In this document: positions 45,311-57,430 of the stretch, piece by piece
Layout: every line of letters starts with the position of its first letter
Position numbering within the stretch: position 1 is the first letter of the stretch
Assembly (NCBI RefSeq): GCF_016808335.1
Contig: NC_053149.1
Span: forward strand, 28,517,339 to 28,581,338
Direction: 5' to 3'
DNA length: 64,000 nucleotides
DNA from: Panicum virgatum
Taxonomy: Eukaryota > Streptophyta > Magnoliopsida > Poales > Poaceae
Translations under genes and position numbers: made by a program
Notes under the pieces: generated by a model
What the model was told of the DNA's origin: nothing
Database searches by the model: none
The model's input: only the letters and a program-made list of their open reading frames with translations

Positions 45311-45628
45311 ACTGCTCCAACATTCTTTTTCCTCGAAAGGAAATCCGCTTTAGGCTACAGCCTAACTTCCCTCTCCTAATTGCATTATATCTGCCAAACA
45401 TCTATAGGTATGATACTTTATATCTGCCACTAGAATGAGTAGGCGTGTTGCAGCCAAAGCTTATAAAGTACTCGCTACGATACTTTTAAGTAACACTACT
45501 CGACAATTAAAGGATTCTGCGATCCTTTCAAACAGAAGGAAATATTCAAAGCAAATCCAAGTATTTGTACATAAACAAAGAGTATTTGCGGCTCCAGCAG
45601 CCCATTACATCACACTCTCACAAGAAAG
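45311..45628 (-). other. 3' flank of the antisense ORF
   Basis: AT-rich sequence between the second repeat array and the stop of the antisense ORF. It would contain its 3' untranslated region. Nothing else was recognised. Confidence 0.35.
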
Positions 45629-48550
45629 CTAAGAAGATGAGGCCCTGTTCAAGTTCTCCACTATCCTATCCGCAATGGTTGAAATCTCTATATGATATCG
45701 ATCAAACTGATCATCACTACAGTCAGACTTTGCACCTTCACCAAGCGGATCAAGTGGTGTATGTGGCCAGTAGGATTTTACCAACCCGAGTACATGTCCC
45801 ACGTACTATTGGGTGGTTTCCGAAACATACCGCAGGAAGCATTGAGGAACTTTTTGAAGCTTCCCCGCCAGGGAAAGCGGCTCATCTGCATTGTCTTCGG
45901 AAATCTCTACAGTGTCCACCACGGCTTGAGCAGCAACCTTCAGTTCGTCAAGCTCTTCTTTCAGTGCAGCATTGGACTCTGACAACTCCTTCAATTTTTG
46001 GAGAGCCTCCATCATCTCCTTGTCAGAGTCTGCCTTGATCTTCTTGAGGTTTTCAATCTAATCTGCATTTTAGTACATAAGAATCTTCAGATCAAGTATC
46101 AAGCTTTCCTCAATCTCTAATGATTTTGTGAGGGTTGTGTACTCGATGGATTAAAAGAATAAACTCTTATAAATACCAGGCGAATCAAACTAGTCGACTA
46201 CTGTATAAACGACAAACACTAACCTTTCTTGGCCTTGGAGATTTCGTTGTTTTTCACCTGGAGAGCAGCCTTCTCGGATGTAAGCTTGCTCATCTGCTCC
46301 CTCAGAGCGAGTAGTTCTGAGTCATCCCGGGGCTGGCTGCTCCCTTGCTCCACCAACTCCTGGCAAGTACAAAGGCAACAGATCAGTATTTAACTACTCA
46401 ATCAAAACAAATACAAGTACTCGAAGTTATCGACTACTTACCATCAAAAGTTTGTGTGCAAGACCAAAGTGCTCTTGCGCAAGCTTCAATTTTTCTGCCT
46501 GTGGTGGGGCATTTCCCGGTGAAGCAAGGGAAGTGTTGGCCCCCACCACAACGGCTGCCTCTGTATGCGGTGTTTCCTCAACTTTTTTCTGCAGTATCCC
46601 CTTGATTTTGGGGATCTAGAGAAAAACACGGGGTTACAAAAACCAATAAAGAGAGTACAAAGAAATCAGGGAAAGGCACAACAAGCTTACCTGCGGGGGT
46701 CTCCTCCGGATGCTTCTCACTGCCCTTCTCAGCATTCGGAGTTGGTGAATCCCACAGCATGGAATTCACCATCTCCTCAGCCGCACGAGTGTCTTCATCA
46801 GCAGTGCTCGGGGGCTCCTCCTGTGCCAAAGGCTTCGGGGGCAAGGAAGGAACCTCTGCAGTCCCCCTAGCCTCCAGGAGTGCATTTCTACAAGTACATA
46901 CAAGAATTAAAAGCACTCGATACAAAGACAAAAATCTACGAAGAAGTACCAAGATACTTACGCAGATGCCCTTTTCATGGAGAGTTTTTTCACGGTGAAC
47001 TTGGGGAACGGCTTATTGATTAGAGCACTACTCCTGGTATTCCCGGCGTCACTAACATTGGAACTACTCGCCGGCACAGACTTCTGCGGCTGAGTAGTTC
47101 CTGCCCCTTTTTGACGAGTCTGCTGTAGTGGAAGGGACTTTCGTTCCCACCACAGCATCATCCCCAGATGCTGAAGTCTGCGGCATCTTGGCCGCCGGAC
47201 TTAAAAAGCAAACATATCTTAAGAAAACCAAATAAAAAACTCCAGCAAAAGTACTCGATTGCAATAAACAACCCACTTACCTGTTGCTGGTAGTCCCTGC
47301 GGAGCTTGGACGCTTCCGCGCAACTGATCGGGCGCCCTTCGGGTGATTCACCCGAGCACCCGTGCTAGGGCTGGGGCTGCGCTCCCCACCCTCGTCCTCA
47401 CTAGCCGCTTTCCCATCATCTGCACAACCAAACTTAGATATCAATACTATGTAACTATCCATAAGAAAAATTTCTTCTGGATTCGTTTAGTGGTTCATGA
47501 GCACTTGGAAGAAGGTGAAAAGGACGGTCAGTGCCTGGCAAAGGAGGGCTGCTCTTATATAGTTCCACGTCCTCCTGCTTAAAAGCAAATATTATTAGCA
47601 AATTGCTAATACAAAGTACTCGACAAACATAAATCGACTACTTTAAATCATACCTGCTTCGGAGGATTTGCTGCAGAGGAAGTATCAGGAATGAGATGCA
47701 CGTGCTTCACATTCTTATGTAGTCGTTGCACTCGACTGAAGACTTCTACATTCGAGTTCTCTTCCTCTGAGTACTGCGATAGGTCACTTGATCCCTGATA
47801 CTGAAAACTGAACGTCTCCCGAGCCTGCAGCGGCTGGATCCTTTTCTTCATCCAGTCGAACACAACAGTATCCCCGGTTATATGTTTTTGCCTTAGGCTG
47901 GCAACTCTATCGAGTAGCTCGGGGATCTGGCTGTCGTCGACTGGTTTCTTATTCCATTCAGGCCTTTGAATCGGGGGGCTTGGGGTAATTGCTTGAAGGG
48001 TGTCCCATTGGTTTTCTATGTACAGCCACTTTGGCTTCCAGTTGATTACTTTACCAGATAGCTTATAGGGGATGTATACTTTATCCTTCCCATGTCTAAG
48101 TTGAAGGCTCGCACCACCAACTACATCTAATTCATAGAAATCTGGCTGGGGCTTAAGATGGAAAAGAAAGCAGCAGAGCTCAAAATGGGGCTCGATGCCC
48201 AGAAAAGCTTCGCACAAATGTACGAAGATGGAAACATGAACAAAAGAAATTGGGGTCAAGTGCTGAAGCTAGATCCTGTAATAAGACAGGAGCCCAGAGA
48301 AGAAACAAGAACATGGGAGCCCCAATCACCATTCGAAATAAGGGGCAAAAGCAACAATTTCGCCCGCATTTTCATACGGACGATCCTTACCAAAGGCAGC
48401 ACGCCATGAGATCACGGATTTCTCTAGAAAAAGCCCAGCAGAAATGAGGGTTTCTAGGTCAGATTCTGAACACTTACTTGGTGTCCATCCCTCGTCGCGA
48501 GTTGGCTCCACCTCCACACCCTTGCCTTTAGTCGTCTTCTTGGGAGCCAT
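45629..48550 (-). pseudogene. antisense ORF of the Tat element (PF04195, 'putative gypsy type transposon')
   Basis: It is encoded opposite to the element, between the repeat arrays and the 3' LTR. The ATG at 48548-48550 begins MAPKKTTKGKGVEVE, then DEGWTPSKCSESDLETLISA and FGKDRPYENAGEIVAFAPYF. In-frame stops (TGA and TAG at about 48275-48335) interrupt the domain, which resumes with IFVHLCEAFLGIEPHFEL, then YIPYKLSGKVINWKPKWLY and RPEWNKKPVDDSQIPEL. Exon 1 ends near 47654 at a GTATGA donor. Later exons carry a Ser/Pro-rich middle and a coiled-coil-like end (MMEALQKLKELSESNAALKE; LSLAGKLQKVPQCFLRYVSE), a further stop at 45806 and the terminal YVGHVLGLVKSYWP. The family's function is unknown; Tat elements are known to carry such antisense ORFs. 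Confidence 0.8.
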
Positions 48551-48559
48551 TCGAAAATG

Positions 48560-50241
48560 CACGTGTCACTTTACACTCATGCACTGGCTAACCCTAATTA
48601 AGGAACTAGGCACTAGAGAGGGCAAGGAAATGATTTAGATATAAAAATAGCAAGGAGTGCGAAAAACAGATCTAAACAGCAAAGGGGGGAAATGACGGCC
48701 GGTGGTGTAAAACCTAATTTACCGCACTATTAAATAGTAGTGGAGGTGGCAAAACGGTAAATGCCTAGAAGTCTAAGAGTCAGCTACCGTTTACAGTAAA
48801 AGTGGGATTTTTTCTGAGACATTTCTCTTTTCTGAGATTACATTCTGGAAAAATAAATCACTCACAGCCCTTGACAACCACTCGACTTAACTTTCCTTCT
48901 TCTGGGATTACATTCCAGAAAAGAGAAAAGTACTCGACATAGTAAACTACTCGATAGTACAATTAAAGTACTTCTTCTAAAGCTTTACAACGACTCGGAC
49001 CTACACGCACACCTCATGGATCTCCTGGGCGAGGCCTGCTGCAGCTAGATCGGCCCGAGGACGTTACAAAGCACAAATTTGTTATTCCCACTAAGGGAAT
49101 AATGCTACTCGTATTCTGGAAGAAAAGTTTTAAGTGCAAGGAGGCAGATTACAGTAAACGCCTTGCAAGATCTCTTCTTGCATCTTGCAAAAGAATTTCT
49201 CCTTCTTCCTGAATACGTTGTGACAAGATTAAGTCTCCACACCAGAGATGTCATTTCTTGGGTACTCACAACCTGGGAACCCCAAGAGTATGACACAACT
49301 AGATGCAACCAGTCCACAGAGAACCTACCTCATTAGAATATGCAAGGAAATGATTTCCAGCATGGATCTGCTGAGAGTAGCAGGGTTGCAGGGTTTGGCA
49401 GCAGATTCTTCTCTTGGCACTCGCAAGCACTCTTCTAGCATCTTTTGTTGGAAAACACTACAAAACTTTCAGGAGGGCAAAAGCAAGAACACCAAATGCA
49501 AGCCATGGCTTCAGAAGGTTGGTGCTTCTGGCAAGGCCTCTTACCCACCTTTGATAGCCGCGTGGGCTTCACTAGAGGACAACCCGTGACGCTACAGTTA
49601 CAGCGATCACGAGCGTAATAATGCAGATTCTCTGCACAGTGAACCTTCACGTGAACAAATAGTAAAGAGATAAATATCCCGGGTTTTATTTTTGAGGATA
49701 TCACGGGTGCAATCAGTGTGGCGTATCCAATCATATAATTTTTCCAGGATATTACCCGAAAAAGAGATCTTTTCAGATATCGGATCTGATTAAACTTGCA
49801 GATATTCTTGAAATAAAATGCGACGCCATGAATTAGATCCTTAATTCTAAATCTTGACTCAGGGGCTACCCACAAGATACGGGATTTCGATTTAAGGCTC
49901 GGGGCTGTGGGATATGTGGCATCAATGATTTATTTTTCAAATTTTTAGGAAAATAAAGGAAGAAAAAGACTGAAGTGACCCTCAGCCTGATTCTGTGATT
50001 CAACCTAAGGCTCAGGGGCTACTCCATATGGAGCGCGAGTACTTCGCGCACCATATATGATAAGATTTTGGGGCTTGAGCACCTCACAGCCTCGGAGCAA
50101 CCGGAAGTACTTGAAAGACTACTCGATGTATCTGGAGGAAGGCCCAGAAGCGACTAGAAGGATGTTCTACTTGAAGTGCTCGAAGACACCTCGCCAAGTA
50201 CTCAACGCCTGCAGGACTTGGCTATGAAGAGCTCGGGGGCT
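48560..50241 (+). other. 3' non-coding region of the RIRE2-like element
   Basis: This lies between the start of the antisense ORF and the 3' LTR and should hold that ORF's promoter on the minus strand. From about 48920 it is the counterpart of 36440-37766 in the nested sibling. It ends in the polypurine tract AGCTCGGGGGCT. No sense-strand gene was recognised. Confidence 0.55.
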
Positions 50242-50656
50242 TGTCAGACCCGGGGCAGCGGGACTGCTCATAGGTATAGAATGTTATAGAGTTAGGGATA
50301 GCACATGGATGTACCTTACCTCTCTTGTAACTACCCGAGTAGGCGTAGAACTAGCTACAGTACAAGGAAACTACCCGATCATGTTATAGTAGAATTCCAA
50401 CTATACTTGGCTAGGACTTTCCATAAAACCCTGTCCCCCTGGATATATAAGCGCAGGCAGGGACCACCTCAAAACACATCAACACCTAAGGAAATACAAG
50501 CAACCACACAAGATGTAGGGTATTACGCACCTCGCGGCCTGAACCTATCTAAATCCTTGTGTTCCTTGCACCATCGAGTTCCATATCTAGTCGATCCCTA
50601 CCTACAATCCTACTGCTAAGGGTATCCTTGAGTAGGCTTGGTGGTAAACACCGACA
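50242..50656 (+). repeat. 3' LTR of the RIRE2-like element
   Basis: 415 bp, TGTCAGACC...CCGACA, followed by the target duplication CCATG. It keeps the segment deleted from the 5' LTR. Confidence 0.9.
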
Positions 50657-50661
50657 CCATG

Positions 50662-51261
50662 ATCCTTAACAAAAAGTGTTCAAATAAGGAGTTCAAATAA
50701 AATTTCCCAAAACATTTTCAAGTGTGAATCCATTTCCTCCCTCTCCCCTGAAGATTTGAAATTCCACAAGATCGGAATTTGACCAAGTACCTACCTCTCG
50801 CGAACCACTCTTCGGCTCGGCAATACAGGTAATCAAGGTATGTTACACTCTTTCTACTGAAAAACTCCACAAATCAGCCTTAGAATAGGAAGGAGTTAGT
50901 CAAGTTTCGACCATTGTCAGGATTATACACCTTGAGTGATTGAGAGTACCTTCGGGGAACTTTAACCATACTTGTGCAAACTTGCAAAATATTCCGAGAA
51001 TGAACCTTAATAGGGAAACAGGAAAGTATTCCGGTGAAGGTTGTTCAGTCCTCCAACCGCTCAAGATAAGGGATGAAATGTGAATAAGGCCCATCAACCA
51101 GAGCATATAGGTATGAGGCAACTTACTCGACGTACATACAGGTAGAGTAATATGCTGTGCACAAGGTACCTCCAGAGGGTAAACATTGACGCAACTCCTG
51201 ATCTACCGAGCCTCAATATTAAGCTTTGCTCAAGGACGAGCAAAAGTTGAAGCTTGGGGGG
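50662..51261 (+). mobile_element. 3' internal tail of an Athila-like gypsy element
   Basis: This is non-coding sequence ending in CTTTGCTCAAGGACGAGCAA and a purine tract AAGCTTGGGGGG directly before an LTR. The same GGACGAGCAAA...GCTTGGGGG ending is found at 61631-61662. It is characteristic of the 3' untranslated region of Athila-type gypsy elements. The upstream coding part is missing. Confidence 0.6.
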
Positions 51262-52945
51262 TGTTAATGACCATTATTTCATGTTCTGACCGTCGACTTC
51301 TCGGGAATAAAATGAGCTTTTGCACTATGTTCCACACATATTTTATTTAATTCTAATAAGTTCTACAAGTTTTGGATGAGTTCTGCATGCAGGAAATCAC
51401 AGTCCAGAGATGGTTGAAAATGGAGAAAATTCAGGCCACCCGGCCTCAACCGTGTCGACCGGCCTAACACCTCGACATACATGGGTGCGTCCTTGTTACA
51501 TGAGCAAAGTGACATGCTCACAATGCCCCTAAACCAGAGATCAGCCTCTAATTCGGTCGGTGGACCCGAAAGGCATAAGGATCAACCAAAGGACCCACAA
51601 GTCAGCGCCCCGATGTTCAACCGTCGGTGCTACCCAACCCATGGGCATTGTGGAGCGTTGATCTACGATGTCGGCGAAACGGAGGACCAACAGGCCCCAG
51701 AGGTAGGCTGCCCGTCCTCCCTCGGGCCGCCTGGCCTAGTATACTGGCATCTGGACCAAGTACCCGACTTACCGACTTGAAAAGGCAATCAGGAGCATCC
51801 ATGTGAAGGCGGTGGCCACATGGCCACACCCCCCAGGCCGGCCGGCCTAGGGGAGGCCGCTCAGCCCCACCTTGCAGCTTTTAAGCTCACGCTTTCACGT
51901 GGAGTTGAGCCCCTACCCGTTTACCGACCTTGAGCTACTATAAATAGGATTCCCATCCTCACTTGTAAACACACACCAAAAAGGATTTCTCTCTTCTCTC
52001 ATTTTGAGAAGGATTAGTAGTTGGGAGTTAGAGTCGAGTCGAGCTTGTCTCGGGGATCCAGAGTCTTCATCAGAGCTCGGTATAAGCTCTTGTATCTTTT
52101 CCTTTGACTTAATTAATATAAGTAATCTTTCTTTATTTACTTCGAGTCAGCTTTACTTTCTGCAAGTCGTTTACCTTTCCAAGTGCGAATACTTGTCTGC
52201 GGAAGTAATTTACCTCTAGTTAAGTTTAAGTTATCTCTCTTGTTTGTCGGAGCTTGTCTTATGGGTTTTCTGGCCCGGACTAGTGAGCTCAAGTTAATTC
52301 GCTAGGTTGAGGGGGATTTCTCTTGAAGGCCTCAAGGGAAATCCTAGTGCCTAGAGCAGACGTGGTGTCTGATTCAGTGCTAGCTAGAAAGTGTGTTTCA
52401 TCCCATAGTATTACAGTGGTAGTTGGCAAGTGGTGACATCCTTGACCGTCCTTCGTAGTCCACCACGTTCGTGTGTTTTCATAGCAGTAGTTGCCGACAG
52501 ACGTTGGACTCCCTTCTTATCCCAGTCTGAGTCCTTCTCTTAGGGCGCCGAAGTAAGCTCCAGGTTATCGACATCATGGGAAAAGCTTAGATTAGTTCTA
52601 GCGAGGCTAGCTCGGTAGTTTAGAAGTGTATCAGGTGTCCTTTCTTGCTCGTTGTCCTCCCAGCTGCTACCGCTTTAAGGCATAGAGTCTCCTATGTGTC
52701 AGACGGTCATAGCCTGGCCATTTATCCTATCGAGTTATCTGTCTTACCCCTTTTGAATTAGTAGGTTGATAGATTCAGCAAAGGTTGTCACTACGATTTA
52801 CGATATACTTTACCATAGTGCTTCCCTGATGATTTTCACGATACCCCAGAATACTCCGTGGTGAAGTGCTACACCGGTGATTCTGTGCGCTTGCAGAATA
52901 CTTATTCACGTTGAGCATAAGAGACACCAACAGTGTCCGTCAACA
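51262..52945 (+). repeat. Athila-like LTR, about 1.68 kb
   Basis: It starts TGTTAATGACC right after the polypurine tract. The 3' limit is either CACCAACA (52932) or GTCCGTCAACA (52945). A TATA box CTATAAATAGG (about 51938) lies at the position expected of an LTR promoter. The order of landmarks (CCGGCC-rich head, TATA, later TGCGCTTGCAGAAT near the end) parallels the LTR at 61663-63300, so the two belong to related families. Short ORFs inside are not genes. Confidence 0.65.
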
Positions 52946-53590
52946 ACTAGACGACCCCATGGCTCATGTTCGTTAGCTTTTGTATAGACTCCTCTTAGTG
53001 TAGCCTAAATTTTGGATGTTGGGCTTCTAGGCTAACTTAGATTTGAGTAACCCCCTGATGTTAGATGGAAAGTGGTAGCAAGAAGAGGTAGGAGTAGTGA
53101 GCTAATGACAAGAACTTATGGAATGGATGTAAATATATGCTGGCAATAAGAAAATCTGAATGCAGGAACTATTTCAAATTTATATCCTTGTTTCCTCACA
53201 GATTTGAGCCATGTGATGAATACCAAAGTTGTTCCGAGTTTCCTAATATAATTGCTCACAAAAGTTCAGCCTCATTGGATATATACAGCAGGAGTTATGC
53301 ACTAAATACAGAGGCTCTATTTTCTAAAAAATAGGAAAACCAGACGAGTAGCAATAGAATTTTTCGACTATCTTTATCTGGTAACTGGTCTCTGAGTTGA
53401 CTACCAAAGTTGTAGCTCATGACTCCTGCAAAAATTTCAAAGCATTTGGATTCACAGAACTCCAATTATGCGTTTTTCCGTATTAACAGTTCTCTGTGTA
53501 TACTTATTTTATCAAGTTGTTGCAATATCAATGCCTTATACTTGTTCTATCCCATGAGATGCCTTTGAAAACTTGTAGTTGATACAACCC
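52946..53590 (+). other. leader or 5' LTR remnant upstream of the chromovirus gag
   Basis: AT-rich DNA with phrases such as ACCAAAGTTGTAGCTCATGA and TTCAAAGCATTTGGATTCAC, as seen in large chromovirus LTRs. No TG boundary or PBS was identified, so the 5' LTR seems truncated. Confidence 0.4.
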
Positions 53591-53604
53591 TTTGCACATT
53601 TCAA

Positions 53605-54600
53605 ATGGTGGGATCAACGAGGGGCACACCCAGTGGGTTCTGAGCGAGCGGAAGTGGTACACCACCACCTCCACCTCCAGGATTCGCTGAAGTGCTCGCG
53701 GCGCAAACTGAGCTACTGCGACAGATCGCCTAAGGCCACCAGTAATGGGGTGGGCACAGTGCTCATCCTCCGTAGGAAGCAAGCTTTCAAGAATTCCTGG
53801 GGATTCAACCTCCACTGTTCAACAACATGGAGGAACCCCTCGATGCGGACGCTTGGATTCGCACAATCGAGTCCAAGCTTTCTTTGTTGATAGTACCATG
53901 TTCTAAAGCGAGCAAAGCCCGTTTTGCTGCGCAGCAACTTCATGGCTCGGCACGCTTGTGGTGGAATCTCCACCATTACCATGGAATGCCTCCTGCTGAT
54001 CATGTGTTTACTTGGGACGAGCTCAAAAATGCTTTCATAGCTCACCAAATTCTAGAAGGTCTTATGGATAGAAAATTGAATGAATTCTTGGCTCTGACTC
54101 AAGGCACCCGCACTGTGATGCAGTATGCTCATGCTTTCAATCACCTGTATCAATATGCGGGTTATCACACGACCGCTTCCGTTGGGGACTGAACACCAAG
54201 TTGAAAGAGCGTCTCAATCTTGTTTGAGTTGATTCTTACAATGAGCTGGTTAATTTGGCAATCACATAGGAAGACTGTATTATGGCTCATCGGGCAGAAA
54301 AGAAGAGGAAGGCCCCAGCTAGACCCTCAAGTGCTCAGCCAACGAGGTATCGAATAGTGCAAAATACTCTAGCTGCACCCTCTCAGAAGGCCCCTCATCA
54401 AGGGCGTTGGATTATTAGGCCTCCTCAACAGTAGCAGTAATAATAGAATTGCTTTGCACACTCTCAGCAGCAGCCGAATGGCCCAAGGCCAAATGTGCAG
54501 CAATCAGCTCATCCCGACAATAACAATCGTCGTTTCAAGTGCGGAAGTCCGAATCATTTTGCCAAGTAGTGCCCCCAAGTGGGACAATCCTAGGGGCAAG
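53605..54600 (+). pseudogene. chromovirus gag
   Basis: It begins near ATG 53605. A Pro-rich GTPPPPPPGFAEVLAAQTEL segment is readable in a shifted frame. The capsid domain is in the frame 53827-54192: EPLDADAWIRTIESKLSLL, then ARLWWNLHHYHG, FTWDELKNAFIAHQI and TVMQYAHAFNHLYQYA. A Gln-rich linker and a zinc knuckle reading FKCGSPNHFAK-stop-CP (about 54534-54570) follow. Stops lie at 53644, 54190 and in the knuckle. The organisation is that of Tekay-type gag. Confidence 0.8.
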
Positions 54601-54659
54601 AATTCGTTGGGACAATCAGAATAAAGGCAAGAAGCAGACTGTACAAGTCAGGCAAAGCC

Positions 54660-55254
54660 GAATTAATTTCACCAACCTTTGTGTACTTCCTGAGGGCGCA
54701 CTAGTTCTATCGGATACATTTTCTATCCATCACAAACCCACAATTATCTTATTTGACTCTGGTGCATCTCATAGCTTCATTGGGGCAAAAGCTAGTTTAG
54801 ATTTTTTTCATACAAAAGGTTCATACATGATATCTACACCGGGTGGGAAAATTGCATCGAATACCAATAAAGCTGGGTAGTAAAATTTTATAAAACAGAC
54901 TTGATCCTACCAGCACTAGAAGGCATAGACATCATTCTGGGAATGGACTGGATGACCCGACATGGGGCAGTTTTTGATATTTCTTCCCGAGCTATTGAAC
55001 TAAACTCTCCATTTCTTGGAAATTATACTCTATATTTACCATCCCGGGAATGTATCAATTCTTGTGCATTCTCCATGAAAGATATCAACCTAGAAGATAT
55101 TCTTGTGGTACGTGAGTATACCGATGTTTTTCTGGATGACTTGCCTGGAATGCCACCGGATTGGGATATTAAATTCATTATTGAACTACAGCCTGGTACC
55201 GCACCCATATCCAAAAGGCCGTACCGAATGCCGCCCAAAGAATTGCAGAGCTGA
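54660..55254 (+). pseudogene. chromovirus aspartic protease
   Basis: The core IILFDSGASHSFIG carries the D-S-G active site (about 54750-54790). It is followed by a block with LPALEGIDIILGMDWMTRHG, the usual ILGMDWL-type C-terminal motif, and the linker LVVREYTDVFLDDLPGMPPD that leads to RT. A stop after SNTNKAG separates the two halves. The segment ends near 55250, where the frame shifts into the RT. Confidence 0.85.
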
Positions 55255-55860
55255 AAATCCAGTTGCAAGAACTTCTGGACAAGGGTTAATCTCTCCCGAG
55301 TGCTTCACCATGGGGTTGCCCAGCCCTGTTCGTGAAAAAGAAGGATGACAGTATGAGATTGTGTGTTGATTACCGGCCTCTCAATGCAGTGACTATCAAA
55401 AATAAATATCCACTTCCTCGCATTGATGTTTTATTTGATCAGTTGGCTGGAGCCAAAATCTTCTCTAAGATTGATCTTCGTTCTGGTTATCATCAAATTA
55501 ATATAAGACCTTGTGATATTCTGAAAACCGCTTTCTCAACAAGATATGGGCTATATGAATATCTGGTCATGTCGTTCGGTATCACAAATGCTCCAGCCTA
55601 TTTAATGTACCTCATGAACTCAGTATTCATGCCGGAACTCAATAAATTCATCGTGGTTTTCATCGGCGATATATTGATCTATTCCAAAGATGAGGTAGAA
55701 CATGAGCAGCATCTGCGTATCGTTTTCCAATGTCTCCGGGACCATCAACTGTATGCAAAATTCTAGAAGTGTGAATTCTGGTTAAACAGTGTGAAATATT
55801 TGGGTCACCCCATTTCCAGTGAAGGCATAGAAGTGATGGACTAGAAACCTCCCACTTCAG
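55255..55860 (+). pseudogene. chromovirus reverse transcriptase, active-site mutant
   Basis: In the frame 55332-55766 one reads [20 protein letters not shown], then [36 protein letters not shown] and [20 protein letters not shown]. These are RT motifs A-C in order. The catalytic box is FIGDILIYS, where the family has F-I/V-D-D: the first Asp is Gly, which should abolish polymerase activity. A stop at about 55764 interrupts the end of the palm. The thumb continues in the next frame (SVKYLGHPISSEGIEVMD). Confidence 0.85.
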
Positions 55861-56440
55861 TTCATCAAATTCGCAGTTTCCTCGGTCTAGCAGGATATTA
55901 CCGCAGATTTATTCCGGATTTCTATAGAATTGCTAAACCAATGATGGAACTGCTAAATAAAGGTGTGAAATTTAATTGGGATGCAAAGTGCAATGAAGCT
56001 TTCCATACATTAACAGCACATCTGACCACAGCACCAGTCTTAGCTTAACCCGACAACAGTAAGCCATATGATGTTTATTGTGATGCATTGGGTACTGGTC
56101 TTGGCTGTGTCCTTATGCAAGAAAATCGGGTTATCGCTTATGCTTCCCAAGCTCTTCGACCTCATGAACTCAGTTATCCAACTCATTATCTCGAGTTAGC
56201 AGCGGTTATTCATGCTCTCAAAATTTGGAGACACTGTCTTATAGGTACACATTGCAATATTTACACTGACCATAAGAGTCTCAAATATATTTTCACTCGG
56301 AGTGATCTGAATATGAGGCACAGAAGATGGCTGAAATTAATCTAAGATTATGACCTGGATGTTCATTACCATTCGGGAAAAGCCAATTTTGTAGCAGATG
56401 CACTCAGCGATAAAGTTCACCGTAATTGTCTCTCAGTTGT
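55861..56440 (+). pseudogene. chromovirus RNase H
   Basis: It starts with the connection region IRSFLGLAGYYRRFIPDFYR. After a stop at 56047 comes the RNase H frame 56088-56345: [20 protein letters not shown], then [36 protein letters not shown] and [13 protein letters not shown]. These carry the D, E and D catalytic positions. A stop interrupts before DYDLDVHYHSGKANFVADAL, the usual tail. Confidence 0.85.
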
Positions 56441-57430
56441 ACCCTACAATGGGACCCTATGTGCTGAAATGCAAAAGCTGAATTTAGAGATTATTCCTCA
56501 GGGAACTCTGTTGAACCAACACTCTATGACCAAGTCATCATGGCACAATTACATGATAAAGTGTTGGGATTATCAAACCGAAACTATCAGAAGGAGAAAG
56601 GAAATACAAGTGTTTTCGTCTGTACCATAAAGGAGTTTTATGGTTTGAAGGTCGTTTAGTCGTTCCTAAAAATCAGGAACTCCGAAAGCAAACTCTTGAC
56701 GAAGCACACCTCAAACTCTCAATCCATCCAGGTAACACCAAAATGTACCAAGATCTTCGGCAAAATTTTTGGTGGACTCAAATGAAAAGAGAAATTGCAA
56801 AATATGTTGCAGAGTGTGACACCTGTCCTAGGGTAAAAGCCAGCCATTTGAAAGTTGCTGAACCCTCCAACCTCTGCATATTCCATCCTGGAAATGGAAA
56901 GACATCGGTATGGATTTCATTGTGGGCTTACCCAATACTTCACAACATCATGATTCTATTTGGGTCATTGTTGATCGACTCGCAAAGACAGCCCATTTTA
57001 TTCCAATACACACCACTTACAAGGCCCACAAGTATGAAGAAATCTATTTGGATCACATTATTTGTCTGCATGGTGTACCCAAGACAATTATTTCTGAATG
57101 AGGTGCTCAATTTATAGCACGTATTTGGGAACAACTCCAAGAGGCTCTCGGAACCAAATTAATCTGAAGGTCTGCTTATCATCCTCAGACGGATGGGCAA
57201 ACTGAGAGAGTGAACCAAATTCTTGAAGATATGCTTAGAGCATGTGCCATTCATTATGACAAGAATTGGGACAAATGTTTACCTATGGCAGAATTCTTGT
57301 ATAACAAAAGCTACCAAGCCAGTCTGAAAATGGCACCCTTTGAGGCCTTGTACTGTCGAAGGTGTCGGACTTCGTTGAGTTGGTCACAGAATGGGGAGCG
57401 CAAAATATTTGGACCCGATTTAGTGGTCGA

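Larger units (their letters stand above)
35081..50656 (+). mobile_element. RIRE2/Dasheng-like non-autonomous Tat element, TSD CCATG
   Basis: The left LTR (35081-35453) and right LTR (50242-50656) start TGTCAGACC and end CCGACA or AACA. The 5-bp repeat CCATG flanks the element at 35076-35080 and 50657-50661. A PBS, GCTGGCGCGCCAGGTAGGGG, follows the left LTR, and the purine tract AGCTCGGGGGCT precedes the right one. Inside are a gag-like region, two tandem-repeat arrays and an antisense PF04195 ORF, but no protease, RT, RNase H or integrase. A sibling element (35478-38182) and a 4-kb solo LTR (41229-45215) are nested within it; without them it is about 8.9 kb. LTR size, antisense ORF and missing pol resemble rice RIRE2/Dasheng; the family name is inferred. 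Confidence 0.85.
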
